Below are positions 37,262 through 45,396 of a stretch of DNA of 64,000 nt, piece after piece. The notes below the pieces were generated by a model that ran no database searches, had not been told where the DNA came from, and worked only from the letters and a program-made list of their open reading frames with translations. Numbering within the stretch: position 1 is the first letter of the stretch; each line of letters starts with the position of its first letter. The stretch comes from Clostridiales bacterium (GTDB lineage Bacteria; Bacillota; Clostridia; Oscillospirales; Oscillospiraceae), in assembly GCA_004557655.1 (NCBI GenBank), contig SFGJ01000002.1:128410-192409 (forward strand), in the 5' to 3' direction. The position numbers were made by a program, and so were the translations under genes.

Positions 37262-37936
37262 ATGAGAATAGGAATGATGTACGCCATGGACGGCGAGATC
37301 GAGAGCTTGCTGAAAAATGAGAACGCCCACCTTATAGAAAAGGTATCCGGTGCCTCCTTTTATCAGATTCGGGAAAATGTGGTGGCCTGTGCCGGAGGCG
37401 TGGGCAAGGTGAACGCCGCCATGTCTACCCAGCTGCTCCTCAGCCGCTACGCCCCGGATGTGGTGCTGAATGTGGGCGTGGCTGGGTGCTTTGAAAATGT
37501 GCCCATTGGCACCCTGGTGCTGGCCACGGGCTTCGTGCAGCACGATGCCGACACCTCCGCCCTGGGCGATCCTGTGGGGCTGGTGTCCACGGTGAATAAG
37601 GTGGAGTTTCCCACCGCCTGGCCCGAGAAGGCCCGGGCCGCCATGGATAAGACGGGCCTGCCCTATCGCACGGGGCTGGTGGCCACCGGCGACTGGTTTG
37701 CCACCGACACCCCCCGCAGCCAATGGATCTACGACACCTTCCATCCCTTGCTGTGCGAGATGGAGGGAGGCGCCGTGGCCCAGGTGTGCCATCGGAACGG
37801 GGTGCCGTTTATCGCCCTGAAGTCTGTCAGCGACTGCGTGCTGGAGCACCACGATTTCTTCTTTAACTTTCCCGAGGCGATCCGGGAATTAAACGGCGTG
37901 GCCATGAAATTCATCGACAATCTGGAGGCGGAGTGA
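37262..37936 (+). CDS. mtnN: 5'-methylthioadenosine/S-adenosylhomocysteine nucleosidase
   Basis: A 224-aa enzyme that removes adenine from MTA and SAH. It has GGVGKVNAA near the N-terminus, NVGVAG (the ribose/phosphate loop), CEMEGGAVAQVC with the substrate-binding M-E pair, and KSVSD with the catalytic aspartate. GAGGAGG precedes the ATG, embedded in the palindrome GGAGGATCCTCC. The stop overlaps the luxS start, so the two act in sequence on SAH. Confidence 0.93.
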   Translation: MRIGMMYAMDGEIESLLKNENAHLIEKVSGASFYQIRENVVACAGGVGKVNAAMSTQLLLSRYAPDVVLNVGVAGCFENVPIGTLVLATGFVQHDADTSALGDPVGLVSTVNKVEFPTAWPEKARAAMDKTGLPYRTGLVATGDWFATDTPRSQWIYDTFHPLLCEMEGGAVAQVCHRNGVPFIALKSVSDCVLEHHDFFFNFPEAIRELNGVAMKFIDNLEAE

Positions 37937-38403
37937 TGGAGCGTATAGCCAGCTTTACCGTAGACCACACCGTGCTGGAGCCGGGGCTGTATCTCTCCCG
38001 GCGGGACGGGAGCGTGGTGACCTTCGACCTGCGGTTTAAAAAGCCCAACACCGGCGACTTGCTTTCAAACAGCCAGATGCACTCCGTGGAGCATCTTGTT
38101 GCCACCTTCCTGCGCAACTCCGCCGGCAAGGACGCCGTGGTGTACTTCGGGCCTATGGGCTGCCAGACGGGGTTTTATTTCCTTTTTGACGGGGATAAGC
38201 TGACAAACGGCCAGGCCATTGCCCTTTTGCAGGCGGTTTTTGCTCAGGCTGCCGTGTATGACGGCCCCATGCCCGGCTGCAGCGCTGCCGAGTGCGGCAA
38301 TTACCGCAACCTCTCTGTGGAGGAGGGGCGGGCCTGCTGCGCGTGGTACAGCCGGCTCATTGACCGCTGGACGGAGGAAAAGCTCACATATCCCGCAAAA
38401 TAA
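37936..38403 (+). CDS. luxS: S-ribosylhomocysteine lyase
   Basis: A 155-aa metalloenzyme that converts S-ribosylhomocysteine to homocysteine and DPD, the AI-2 precursor. Metal ligands are H49 and H53 (MHSVEHL) and C120 (AECGNYRNL). C76 in MGCQTGFYF is the catalytic cysteine. The ATG at 37936 shares one base with the mtnN stop (TGATG), with GGAGG 8 bases upstream. mtnN plus luxS is a complete SAH-recycling pair and gives potential AI-2 signalling. Confidence 0.95.
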   Translation: MERIASFTVDHTVLEPGLYLSRRDGSVVTFDLRFKKPNTGDLLSNSQMHSVEHLVATFLRNSAGKDAVVYFGPMGCQTGFYFLFDGDKLTNGQAIALLQAVFAQAAVYDGPMPGCSAAECGNYRNLSVEEGRACCAWYSRLIDRWTEEKLTYPAK

Positions 38404-38426
38404 GGCAAAAAAACCGGAAAAACCGG

Positions 38427-38455
38427 TTGACAGGCTATGGGAAGTTTGTTAAACT
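38427..38455 (+). promoter_or_regulatory. Promoter of rplU-prp-rpmA
   Basis: TTGACA (38427-38432) and TAAACT (38450-38455), spacer 17. Confidence 0.7.
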
Positions 38456-38540
38456 ATATAAGCCGCTTTGAATGGGTTACAAGCGCCTGCCGTCAGGCAG
38501 ACCGCCCCCGACAGCGAGTCCGTAATAAAGGAAAGGTAGG
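38456..38540 (+). promoter_or_regulatory. Structured leader of rplU (L21 leader-like)
   Basis: A GC-rich 85-base leader with the hairpin CTGCC / GGCAG (38489-38502) and further short stems, lying where Firmicutes carry the autoregulatory L21 leader. Assignment is by position and general form, not by a covariance match. Confidence 0.45.
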
Positions 38541-38551
38541 TGCAACAAGTA

Positions 38552-38863
38552 ATGCAGGCAATTATCGTGACCGGTGGTAAGCAGTACAACGTTTCTGAGG
38601 GTGACACTCTGTTCATCGAGAAGCTGGATGTCAATGCTGGTGATTCCGTGGTTTTCGATCAGGTTCTGGCCATCGTCGATGGGGAGAACACCAAGTTCGG
38701 CACTCCCGTGGTGGAGGGCGCTAAGGTGGACGCCACCGTGGTGAAGAACGGCAAGGGCAAGAAGATCCGTATCTTCAAGTACACCCCCAAAAAGGGCTAT
38801 CGCAAACGCCAGGGTCATCGTCAGCCTTACACCAAGGTTGAGATCGGTAAGATCACTTTCTAA
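38552..38863 (+). CDS. rplU: 50S ribosomal protein L21
   Basis: A 103-aa 23S-rRNA-binding protein, normal length. MQAIIVTGGKQYNVSEGD is the family N-terminus. The C-terminal GYRKRQGHRQPYTKVEI block is present. The ATG at 38552 matches homologues; the GTG at 38540 would place the ribosome binding site too close. It is first in rplU-prp-rpmA. Confidence 0.96.
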   Translation: MQAIIVTGGKQYNVSEGDTLFIEKLDVNAGDSVVFDQVLAIVDGENTKFGTPVVEGAKVDATVVKNGKGKKIRIFKYTPKKGYRKRQGHRQPYTKVEIGKITF

Positions 38864-38869
38864 GAGCGT

Positions 38870-39199
38870 ATGACCACTGTTTCGTTCCTGATGGAACAAT
38901 CCCGCATCGTGGGATTTGATGTGCAGGGGCACAGCGGCTGGGGCCGGGAGGGCGAGGATATCGTCTGCGCCGCCGTTACCAGCGCCATCCGCCTGGTGGA
39001 ATCCACCGTGAATGACGTGATGGGCCTGTGCGCCTCGGTAAAGGTTCGTGAGAAAGAGACCAGAATCTCTTTCCGTCTGCCCGGCGGACTGTCCGCCCCG
39101 GCGGAGAGCACCTGTCAGAATCTGCTGACGGGGCTGATGGTATATCTGACCCAGCTCCACGACGAATACCCCGAAAACATCGAAGTTATGGAGGAATAA
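38870..39199 (+). CDS. prp: Ribosomal-processing cysteine protease Prp
   Basis: A 109-aa protease that removes the N-terminal extension of L27, an essential step where L27 has that extension. H21 in VQGHSGWG and C33 in EDIVCAAV form the catalytic dyad. It sits between rplU and rpmA, the classic place. Its target motif (LQFFAHKKG) is visible in the next gene, so enzyme and substrate are coded side by side. Confidence 0.93.
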   Translation: MTTVSFLMEQSRIVGFDVQGHSGWGREGEDIVCAAVTSAIRLVESTVNDVMGLCASVKVREKETRISFRLPGGLSAPAESTCQNLLTGLMVYLTQLHDEYPENIEVMEE

Positions 39200-39244
39200 C
39201 CTCCTGTTCCCGCAATCATCTTACAGAAAGGATGGTACTGAATT

Positions 39245-39526
39245 ATGCTGTATATCGGTCTGCAATTCTTCGCCCATAAAAAAGGTATGGGCTCCACCAA
39301 GAACGGCCGTGATTCCGAGTCCAAGCGCCTTGGCCCCAAGCGTGCTGACGGTCAGTTCGTTCTGGCCGGCAACATCCTGGTGCGTCAGCGCGGCACGCAC
39401 ATTCACCCCGGCAAGAATGTGGGCATCGGCACCGACGATACCCTTTTTGCCAAGGCTGACGGTGTTGTCCGTTTCGAGCGTCTGGGCAAGGATCGTAAGC
39501 AGGTTTCTGTTTACCCCGCCGAGTAA
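39245..39526 (+). CDS. rpmA: 50S ribosomal protein L27 with cleavable N-terminal extension
   Basis: A 93-aa ribosomal protein that reaches the peptidyl-transferase centre. The N-terminus reads MLYIGLQFFAHKKG; Prp should cut after LQFF to expose AHKKG. The body (GQFVLAGNILVRQRGTHIHP) is typical. AGAAAGGATGG precedes the ATG. A terminator follows, so obg is not in this transcript. Confidence 0.96.
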   Translation: MLYIGLQFFAHKKGMGSTKNGRDSESKRLGPKRADGQFVLAGNILVRQRGTHIHPGKNVGIGTDDTLFAKADGVVRFERLGKDRKQVSVYPAE

Positions 39527-39533
39527 TTAAACC

Positions 39534-39568
39534 AAAAAAATCCTCCGACTTAGGTCGGAGGATTTTTT
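39534..39568 (+). terminator. Bidirectional terminator
   Basis: Stem AAATCCTCCGAC / GTCGGAGGATTT with T-runs on both strands, between convergent rpmA and the DUF4282 gene. Confidence 0.92.
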
Positions 39569-39585
39569 GTGTACTTTGTGGGGAC

Positions 39586-40158
39586 TTACTTCTCTTCGTC
39601 GGCGGGAGCATCGTCCTGGGCTTTATTTTCCCGGCGGGCCTGCACGGCCTGCTCCACCTGCTCCTTCTTCTGCTGGATGGATTCCTTGAACTCGGACATA
39701 TCGGGTGCGGCAAAGATGTCGGCCTTAACCTCGCCCTCATTCTGGTTGCGCAGCTTGTTGTTGATGGAGATGATGTTCTTCACAGCCAGCACGGCCATCA
39801 TCAGCAGCTCATAGGTCAGACGCAGGGCAATGGGGCCCAGGATCATAATCAGAATACCCTTGCCGCCCATCCAGCCGTTCCAGTCAGAGCAGAACAGCAT
39901 GAAAAAGCCGATGAAAATCACCATAGCGGTGGCAAAGATATACAGGGCCTGCAGGATCTTTTCCACGATGAGGTACTTGAAGTTGCAGGTGTCGTGGAGG
40001 AACTTGCCGAACTTCCCCATCTTTTTCCGGCGCTTTTCCGGTACGATGAAGATGAAGGCCAGCACGGTGACAACGATTGCCAGCACCAGAGCCACAATAC
40101 TCAGGGTGTTGAGGGCGGATAGGGAGGAGCCGTAATACAGATCAGATTGCGAAAACAT
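39586..40158 (-). CDS. DUF4282-like membrane protein
   Basis: A 190-aa protein. Three hydrophobic stretches lie at about 18-40, 68-90 and 102-125. The middle (FKYLIVEKILQALYIF then LRLTYELLMM) fits the DUF4282 pattern of two helices with a conserved glutamate. The C-terminal 50 residues are charged and helical (QQKKEQVEQAVQARRENKAQ). The ATG at 40158 follows AAAGGAG; a longer in-frame start would read through the promoter region. The function is unknown. Confidence 0.65.
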   Translation of the reverse strand: MFSQSDLYYGSSLSALNTLSIVALVLAIVVTVLAFIFIVPEKRRKKMGKFGKFLHDTCNFKYLIVEKILQALYIFATAMVIFIGFFMLFCSDWNGWMGGKGILIMILGPIALRLTYELLMMAVLAVKNIISINNKLRNQNEGEVKADIFAAPDMSEFKESIQQKKEQVEQAVQARRENKAQDDAPADEEK

Positions 40159-40284
40159 GGTTATTCTCCTTTCATTTCTCCTAATGACAACAGGAATCGG
40201 CATAATCTGCCAATTTCTTACCAAATATTTTATAGGGAGCGGCGGGCTATGTCAAGTATTTTCCCCCACGTCAGCATATTTGTA

Positions 40285-40313
40285 TTGACAACGGCTCATG
40301 ATTCGTATAGTAT
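40285..40313 (+). promoter_or_regulatory. Promoter of the riboswitch-controlled ATPase
   Basis: TTGACA (40285-40290) and TAGTAT (40308-40313), spacer 17; an overlapping TATAGT gives spacer 15. Confidence 0.65.
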
Positions 40314-40337
40314 GAATAGAACAAATTGAATTTCCAT

Positions 40338-40471
40338 TTTGAGGGAGTAATTCCATCCTGGCGCGCAGGATGAGACAGACCCGTCAATACGGCCCCTTGC
40401 GGCCCGGGCTGTCTTGAAAGAGTGAGACTCATACATAGGTATTATCTGCCTGTGTTGGAGTCTTTTTGTTT
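40338..40471 (+). promoter_or_regulatory. yybP-ykoY (Mn2+) riboswitch with terminator
   Basis: The leader contains the conserved loop GAGGGAGTAA (40341-40350), a hairpin CATCCTG / CAGGATG (40354-40372), the second conserved loop CCGTCAATACGG (40381-40392) in a stem closed by ACAG and CTGT, and GAGTGAGAC (40420-40428). It ends in a terminator, AGACTC...GAGTCT plus a T-run (40425-40471), which overlaps the 3' side of the aptamer. This matches the manganese-sensing class and predicts that Mn2+ relieves termination. Confidence 0.85.
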
Positions 40472-40500
40472 TGCCAACAGGGAAGAAAAAGGAGGACAGA

Positions 40501-43143
40501 ATGAAACCCGATTATTTGCTCACAACAGAGGAAACTTTGTCGGCCCAAGGTGTCACCCGCCAGGGTCTCACGGAACAGGAGGCCCGTGCCCGTCTGGAAA
40601 AGCACGGCCCCAACCGCCTGCAGGAGGCCAAAAAGATCACCAACTTTCAGCGGTTTTTGCAGCAGCTCAAGGATCCCATGCTGCTGATCCTGCTGGCCGC
40701 CGCGGCAGTGTCCGCCGTCACCAGCATTCTCTCCAATGAGAGCCTCACGGAGGTATTCATCATTCTGGTGGTGGTGCTGCTGAACGCTGTGCTGGGCGTG
40801 GTGCAGGAGAGCAAGGCTGAGGCCGCTATTGAGGCCCTGCAGACCATGACCGCCGCTACCAGCAAGGTCCTGCGCGACGGCAAGCTCGTGGTGCTGCCCA
40901 GCGCCGAGCTGGTGCCGGGGGATGTGGTGATACTGGAGTCCGGCGACGCCGTGCCCGCGGATGGCCGCCTGCTGGAGTCCGCGTCTTTGAAAATTGAGGA
41001 GGCCGCCCTTACCGGTGAAAGCGTCCCTGTGAACAAGACCGCCGAGGCTCTCGCCGCGGAGGGCGACGTGCCTCTGGGCGACCGGAAAAATATGTGCTAC
41101 ATGGGCTCAACCGTAGTCTATGGCCGGGGCAGCGCCGTTATTACCGCCACGGGCATGGACACCGAAATGGGCAAGATCGCCGGGGTGCTGGCCCGCACGG
41201 AGCAGGAGGAGACGCCCCTGCAGCGCAAGCTGAACCAGTTGGGCAAAACTCTGTCCTATCTGGTGCTGGGCATCTGCGTGTTCATCTTCATCTTCGACTT
41301 GCTGGTGGAAGGGGATTATTCCCTCACGGCCATCCTCAACACCTTCATGGTGGCCGTGTCTCTGGCTGTGGCCGCCATCCCCGAGGGCCTTGCCACGGTG
41401 GTAACGGTGGTGCTGTCCATCGGCGTCACCAATATGAGCAAGCGCGGAGCGGTGATCCGCCGCCTGACGGCAGTGGAGACTCTGGGCTGTACCCAGGTCA
41501 TCTGCTCCGATAAGACCGGTACCCTCACCCAGAACAAGATGACCGTGGTGGAGCACACCGGCTCCGGGGAACTGCTGGCCACGGCTATGGCGCTGTGCAA
41601 TGACGCCGCGTGGACAGAGGAGGGGGCACAGGGGGAACCTACGGAGGCCGCCCTGGTGAACTTCGCAGCCGCCTCGGGCCTTAACAAGCCTGCTTTGGAG
41701 GAGAAGCAGCCCCGTGTGGCGGAAGCCCCCTTTGATTCCGGCCGGAAGATGATGTCCACAGTCCACCGGACAGACGACGGCTTCCTGCAATACACCAAGG
41801 GAGCGCCCGACGAGGTGCTGCGCCTGTGCACCGCTTATGTGGAAAACGGGGAGATACACCCCATGACAGAGGAGAAGCGGCAGACTATTCTGCGGGATAA
41901 CAAAAATATGGCCGACCGTGCCCTGCGGGTGCTGGCCGCCGCCATGCGAAACTGGGGGGATGCGCTGCCTGAGGATATTGCCCCCGAAAATCTGGAGCGG
42001 GAGCTGTGCTTCATCGGCCTGGCGGGCATGATCGATCCCGTGCGTCCCGAGGTGAGGGACGCCATCCACCAGTGCCGCAACGCGGGCATCCGCCCGGTGA
42101 TGATCACCGGCGACCACAAGGATACCGCTGTGGCCATCGCCCGGGAGCTGGACATTCTGGAAAGCGCCGATCAGGCTATTACCGGCAGTGAGCTCAATGG
42201 ACTGACGGACGAAGACCTGACCGAGGCCGTCACCCGATACAGCGTCTATGCCCGTGTCCAGCCGGAGCACAAGGTCCGCATTGTTACGGCGTGGAAGAAT
42301 CGGGGTGCCATCACCGCCATGACCGGCGACGGCGTCAACGATGCCCCCAGCATCAAGACCGCCGACATCGGCGTGGGCATGGGAATCACCGGCACGGATG
42401 TCACCAAGAATGTGGCGGATATGGTGCTCTCCGACGACAACTTTGCCACCATCGTAGGCGCCGTGGGCGAGGGCCGCCGCATCTACGACAACATCCGCAA
42501 GACCATCCAGTTCCTGCTGGCCTCCAATATGAGCGAGGTGCTGGGGGTGTTCACCGCCACGCTGCTGGGCTTTACCCTGCTGGGGCCGGTGCATCTGCTG
42601 TTCATCAACCTCATCACCGACTGCTTCCCGGCCCTGGCACTGGGTCTGGAGCGCGGGGAGCCGGATGTTATGGACCGGCCGCCCCGGGACAGTCACGACG
42701 GCATCTTTGCCGGCGGTTTGGCTCTGGATGTGATGTATCAGGGCGTCCTTATCACCATCATCACCCTGGCGTCCTATATCATCGGCCACTGCGTGGAGGT
42801 AGGATATTTTGAGATGCCCAGGGGCGTATCGCCCCACGGTATGACCATGGCCTTTTTGACCATGAGTATGTGCGAGGTGTTCCACAGCTTCAATATGCGC
42901 TTCCAGCGCCGCAGCATTTTCAGTACCCGCAGCCACAACAAGGTCCTGTGGGCGGCCATGCTGGGCAGCCTCCTCATCACCACTTTGGTGCTGGAGGTGG
43001 AGCCTGTGGCGAGAGCCTTCGGCTTCACCCCCGTGGGCTGGATGGAATACGGCACGGCCCTGGCTCTGGCCATTCTGGTGATCCCGGCGGTGGAGCTGGT
43101 GAAGCTCTTCCAGCGCAGCGCCGCCGGCAGAAAACGAAAGTAA
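40501..43143 (+). CDS. P-type cation ATPase (Ca2+/Mn2+ exporter type)
   Basis: An 880-aa P-IIA-like pump. The cation-ATPase N domain (1-75) is followed by TM1-2, the actuator loop with LTGESVPV, and TM4 with IPEGL (294-298), the cation-binding motif. Phosphorylation D337 lies in DKTGTLT. MTGDGVNDAPSI is the hinge, and six C-terminal helices follow. AAGGAGG precedes ATG 40501; an earlier in-frame codon is ignored because it lies in the leader. The riboswitch upstream argues that Mn2+ efflux is a major physiological role, although the protein class also moves Ca2+. Confidence 0.93.
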   Translation: MKPDYLLTTEETLSAQGVTRQGLTEQEARARLEKHGPNRLQEAKKITNFQRFLQQLKDPMLLILLAAAAVSAVTSILSNESLTEVFIILVVVLLNAVLGVVQESKAEAAIEALQTMTAATSKVLRDGKLVVLPSAELVPGDVVILESGDAVPADGRLLESASLKIEEAALTGESVPVNKTAEALAAEGDVPLGDRKNMCYMGSTVVYGRGSAVITATGMDTEMGKIAGVLARTEQEETPLQRKLNQLGKTLSYLVLGICVFIFIFDLLVEGDYSLTAILNTFMVAVSLAVAAIPEGLATVVTVVLSIGVTNMSKRGAVIRRLTAVETLGCTQVICSDKTGTLTQNKMTVVEHTGSGELLATAMALCNDAAWTEEGAQGEPTEAALVNFAAASGLNKPALEEKQPRVAEAPFDSGRKMMSTVHRTDDGFLQYTKGAPDEVLRLCTAYVENGEIHPMTEEKRQTILRDNKNMADRALRVLAAAMRNWGDALPEDIAPENLERELCFIGLAGMIDPVRPEVRDAIHQCRNAGIRPVMITGDHKDTAVAIARELDILESADQAITGSELNGLTDEDLTEAVTRYSVYARVQPEHKVRIVTAWKNRGAITAMTGDGVNDAPSIKTADIGVGMGITGTDVTKNVADMVLSDDNFATIVGAVGEGRRIYDNIRKTIQFLLASNMSEVLGVFTATLLGFTLLGPVHLLFINLITDCFPALALGLERGEPDVMDRPPRDSHDGIFAGGLALDVMYQGVLITIITLASYIIGHCVEVGYFEMPRGVSPHGMTMAFLTMSMCEVFHSFNMRFQRRSIFSTRSHNKVLWAAMLGSLLITTLVLEVEPVARAFGFTPVGWMEYGTALALAILVIPAVELVKLFQRSAAGRKRK

Positions 43144-43146
43144 ATC

Positions 43147-43179
43147 AAAAAAGGAGACCCCTGAGGGGTCTCTTTTTTT
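43147..43179 (+). terminator. Bidirectional terminator
   Basis: Stem GGAGACCCC / GGGGTCTC with A- and T-runs either side, between the ATPase and the convergent uracil-DNA glycosylase gene. Confidence 0.92.
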
Positions 43180-43756
43180 ACGGATATATAAGAGGTGTGC
43201 GCTGGCAGACCTGCCGGATCTTCTTTTGCAGCGCCTTGAGATCCACGAAGGTCTCCGGCTTTTTGCTGCCGTCCCGCAGCAGAGCGGCGGGGTGATACAG
43301 CGCCGTCATCAGCACACCGCTCTTCTCAAAGAACTGCCCGTGCTCCTGGGTGATCCTGAAGTCGGGCTTTATCAGCTCCATGGCCGCGATGCGGCCCAGA
43401 CACACGATGATCTTCGGGTGCATCAGGACCACCTGCCGGCGCAGATAGCCTATGCAGGCATCCTGCTCTGTGTTCAGCGGATCCCGGTTCTGGGGCGGGC
43501 GGCACTTGACGATGTTGGTGATATATACCGCCTCCCGCTTAAGCCCGATCATCTCCAACATATCGTCCAGCAGCTTCCCGGCAGCGCCCACAAAGGGCAG
43601 ACCCTGCTCATCCTCGCTGGCGCCGGGCCCTTCCCCGATGAACAGCACCTCGGCGTCAATGGCCCCCATGCCGAACACCACATTTTTCCGTGTGTTTGCC
43701 AGAGAGCAGGCACGGCACTGCAGGCATTCGCTTTGCAATTCTTCCCAAGGCGTCAT
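43178..43756 (-). CDS. Uracil-DNA glycosylase, family 4 (Fe-S type)
   Basis: A 192-aa base-excision repair enzyme. GEGPGASEDEQGLPFVG is the family 4 active-site motif, and HPAALLR is the second motif. Cysteines in CLQCRACSL, VKCRPP and a later ACIGYLR supply the 4Fe-4S cluster. The length is typical. No ribosome binding site of unusual form was seen. It is monocistronic between a terminator and a divergent membrane protein gene. Confidence 0.93.
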   Translation of the reverse strand: MTPWEELQSECLQCRACSLANTRKNVVFGMGAIDAEVLFIGEGPGASEDEQGLPFVGAAGKLLDDMLEMIGLKREAVYITNIVKCRPPQNRDPLNTEQDACIGYLRRQVVLMHPKIIVCLGRIAAMELIKPDFRITQEHGQFFEKSGVLMTALYHPAALLRDGSKKPETFVDLKALQKKIRQVCQRTPLIYP

Positions 43757-43837
43757 AGGAATTCCTCCCGATTTTTTTCATCATCCGGGCATAACCCGAC
43801 CCCGCCGGTGAAACACTGACAGGTGAGGTGAAGGGAT

Positions 43838-44377
43838 ATGGATTGGTTTTGGATCTTCTTTTTTTACAGTTTGGCAGGGTATGGGCTGGAAAAAGTTTAT
43901 GCCTTTGTCACCCGCTCCCGCCATCAGGTGCGCAAGTGCTTTTTGCTGCTGCCCCTGTGCCCGGTGTATGGATTGGCTATGGCGGCAGTGCTTGCCTTGG
44001 CGGGGGACACGGAGGACTTCTGGCAGTTGGCCCTGTACGGCGGCATTCTGTGTACGGCGGTGGAGTATGTTGTGCACTTCCTGTATGAAAAATGCCTGGG
44101 GGTGCTGTTCTGGGACTACAGCAACACCCATCTGGACTTAAACCGCCGGGTCTGCTTCCCCTTCGGCATAGCCTGGGGCATTTTATCGGCGCTGGCGGTG
44201 CGGTATGTGCAGCCGCTGCTTGTGCCCGTTATCGAGGCCGTGCCGCCGTGGGTCACCCTGACCGCCATACTGCTGCTGACGGTGGACAGCTTCTTCTCCG
44301 CGCGTCTGCTGCGGCGCAGCAGGAACATCGACCTGCTGGGGATTAGGAATCTCTGGTGGGAGCTGCATCAGATGTAG
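43838..44377 (+). CDS. Putative membrane permease of the CmpB/DUF1113 type
   Basis: A 179-aa integral membrane protein with about five hydrophobic helices. The patterns YSLAGYGLEKVY, LCPVYGLAM, AVEYVVHFLYE and WDYSNTHLDLNRRVCFPFGIAWG match the PF06541 family (putative ABC transporter permease), whose biochemical role is not established. GGTGAAGGG lies before the ATG. Its last 10 bases overlap the convergent hydrolase gene end. Confidence 0.82.
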   Translation: MDWFWIFFFYSLAGYGLEKVYAFVTRSRHQVRKCFLLLPLCPVYGLAMAAVLALAGDTEDFWQLALYGGILCTAVEYVVHFLYEKCLGVLFWDYSNTHLDLNRRVCFPFGIAWGILSALAVRYVQPLLVPVIEAVPPWVTLTAILLLTVDSFFSARLLRRSRNIDLLGIRNLWWELHQM

Positions 44378-45306
44378 CGACTGAGCCACTGGTGGATGTC
44401 ATCATAAACCGTCTGCTCCATGGCCTTTTCATTAAGGATCTCGTGGCGCAGACCGGGGTAGAGCTTCAAGGTCACATCCTGCATTCCCGCCTTGCGGAAT
44501 GCCTGACAGGAACGCTCCACGCCCTTGCCCATGGCCCCCACCGGGTCGTCCTGCCCGGAGATGAAGAGGACGGGCATGGTCGTGTCCATTCTGCGCAGGT
44601 TAGCCGCTTTCTGGTTAAAACGGATGCCCCCCAGCATATCCCGGAACAGACCCACCGTGGCGTCCCTTCCGCAGAGGGGATCGGCAATGTAGCGGTCTAC
44701 ATTTTCCGTGTCCGCGGACAGCCAGTCGAAGCCGGTGCGGTTGGGGGCGAAGGGCTTGTTGTAGCCACCGAAAGCAAGCATAGTGACGAAATCGCTGGTG
44801 GTGTCGCTGCCGTTTTTGTAGATGAATCGGTTGGCAATGAGGGTGCCGCCGGTGAGCATATACCCCGGCTGCCAGCCGGTGCCCATAATAACGGCGGCTT
44901 TTTTCTCCCCCGGATAACGGATTAGATAGGATCGGGTGAGGAAAGAGCCCATGCTGTGGCCCAGGATGAGCTGGGGCAGTCGGGAAAAGCGCTTGGCAAG
45001 AAGGGTGTGCAGCTTGTGGATGTCGTCCACGGCGTGCTGCCAGCCGTTCTCTTCACCGAAATACACAGAGGTGCCGCCCTCCTGCAGGGACTGGCCATGC
45101 CCTAAATGGTCGTGGCCTGCCACCACGATGCCCTGCTGATTGAGATACCGGGCAAAACCGTCGTAGCGCATGATGTGCTCCGACACTCCGTGGGCGATCT
45201 GCACTACGCCCCGGAAGCGGATCTTCGTCTCCGGGATCCAGAGGCAGGCGTGGAGTTGGGTCTTCCCGTCGGAGGAAATGAAACGGAAATGTTCACAATT
45301 TGTCAT
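44368..45306 (-). CDS. Alpha/beta hydrolase, monoacylglycerol-lipase type
   Basis: A 312-aa serine hydrolase. The nucleophile elbow is GHSMGS (S118), the acid is in SGQDDPVG and the histidine in GLRHEIL. IAHGVSEH and DHLGHGQS resemble the oxyanion region and cap of monoacylglycerol lipases and lysophospholipases. There is no signal peptide. GGAAGGAG precedes the ATG. It is divergent from glpK, with one symmetric control region between them. Release of glycerol by this enzyme followed by phosphorylation by GlpK is a plausible joint pathway. Confidence 0.85.
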   Translation of the reverse strand: MTNCEHFRFISSDGKTQLHACLWIPETKIRFRGVVQIAHGVSEHIMRYDGFARYLNQQGIVVAGHDHLGHGQSLQEGGTSVYFGEENGWQHAVDDIHKLHTLLAKRFSRLPQLILGHSMGSFLTRSYLIRYPGEKKAAVIMGTGWQPGYMLTGGTLIANRFIYKNGSDTTSDFVTMLAFGGYNKPFAPNRTGFDWLSADTENVDRYIADPLCGRDATVGLFRDMLGGIRFNQKAANLRRMDTTMPVLFISGQDDPVGAMGKGVERSCQAFRKAGMQDVTLKLYPGLRHEILNEKAMEQTVYDDIHQWLSRYI

Positions 45307-45324
45307 AGAATCTGCGCTCCTTCC

Positions 45325-45365
45325 GTGGTATACTGAATTATAATCTGTTATCGGCAGTATACCAC
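45325..45365. promoter_or_regulatory. Symmetric operator/promoter between the hydrolase and glpK
   Basis: A perfect 11-base inverted repeat, GTGGTATACTG (45325-45335) and CAGTATACCAC (45355-45365), flanks a self-complementary ATTATAAT (45337-45344). Each arm reads as an extended -10 (TGGTATACT) for the gene it faces, giving overlapping promoters under one likely regulator. Confidence 0.65.
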
Positions 45366-45396
45366 GCCGATGCGAAAAAGAAAAGAGGAGAGACCG

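Noticed and set aside
37250..37262. GGAGGATCCTCC palindrome over the mtnN ribosome binding site as a hairpin switch
   Set aside because: The two halves have no loop between them, so a hairpin of all 12 bases cannot form; it is probably chance.
43838..44377. ABC importer permease with known substrate
   Set aside because: The family name is historical; no ATPase or binding protein is adjacent, so no transport claim is made.
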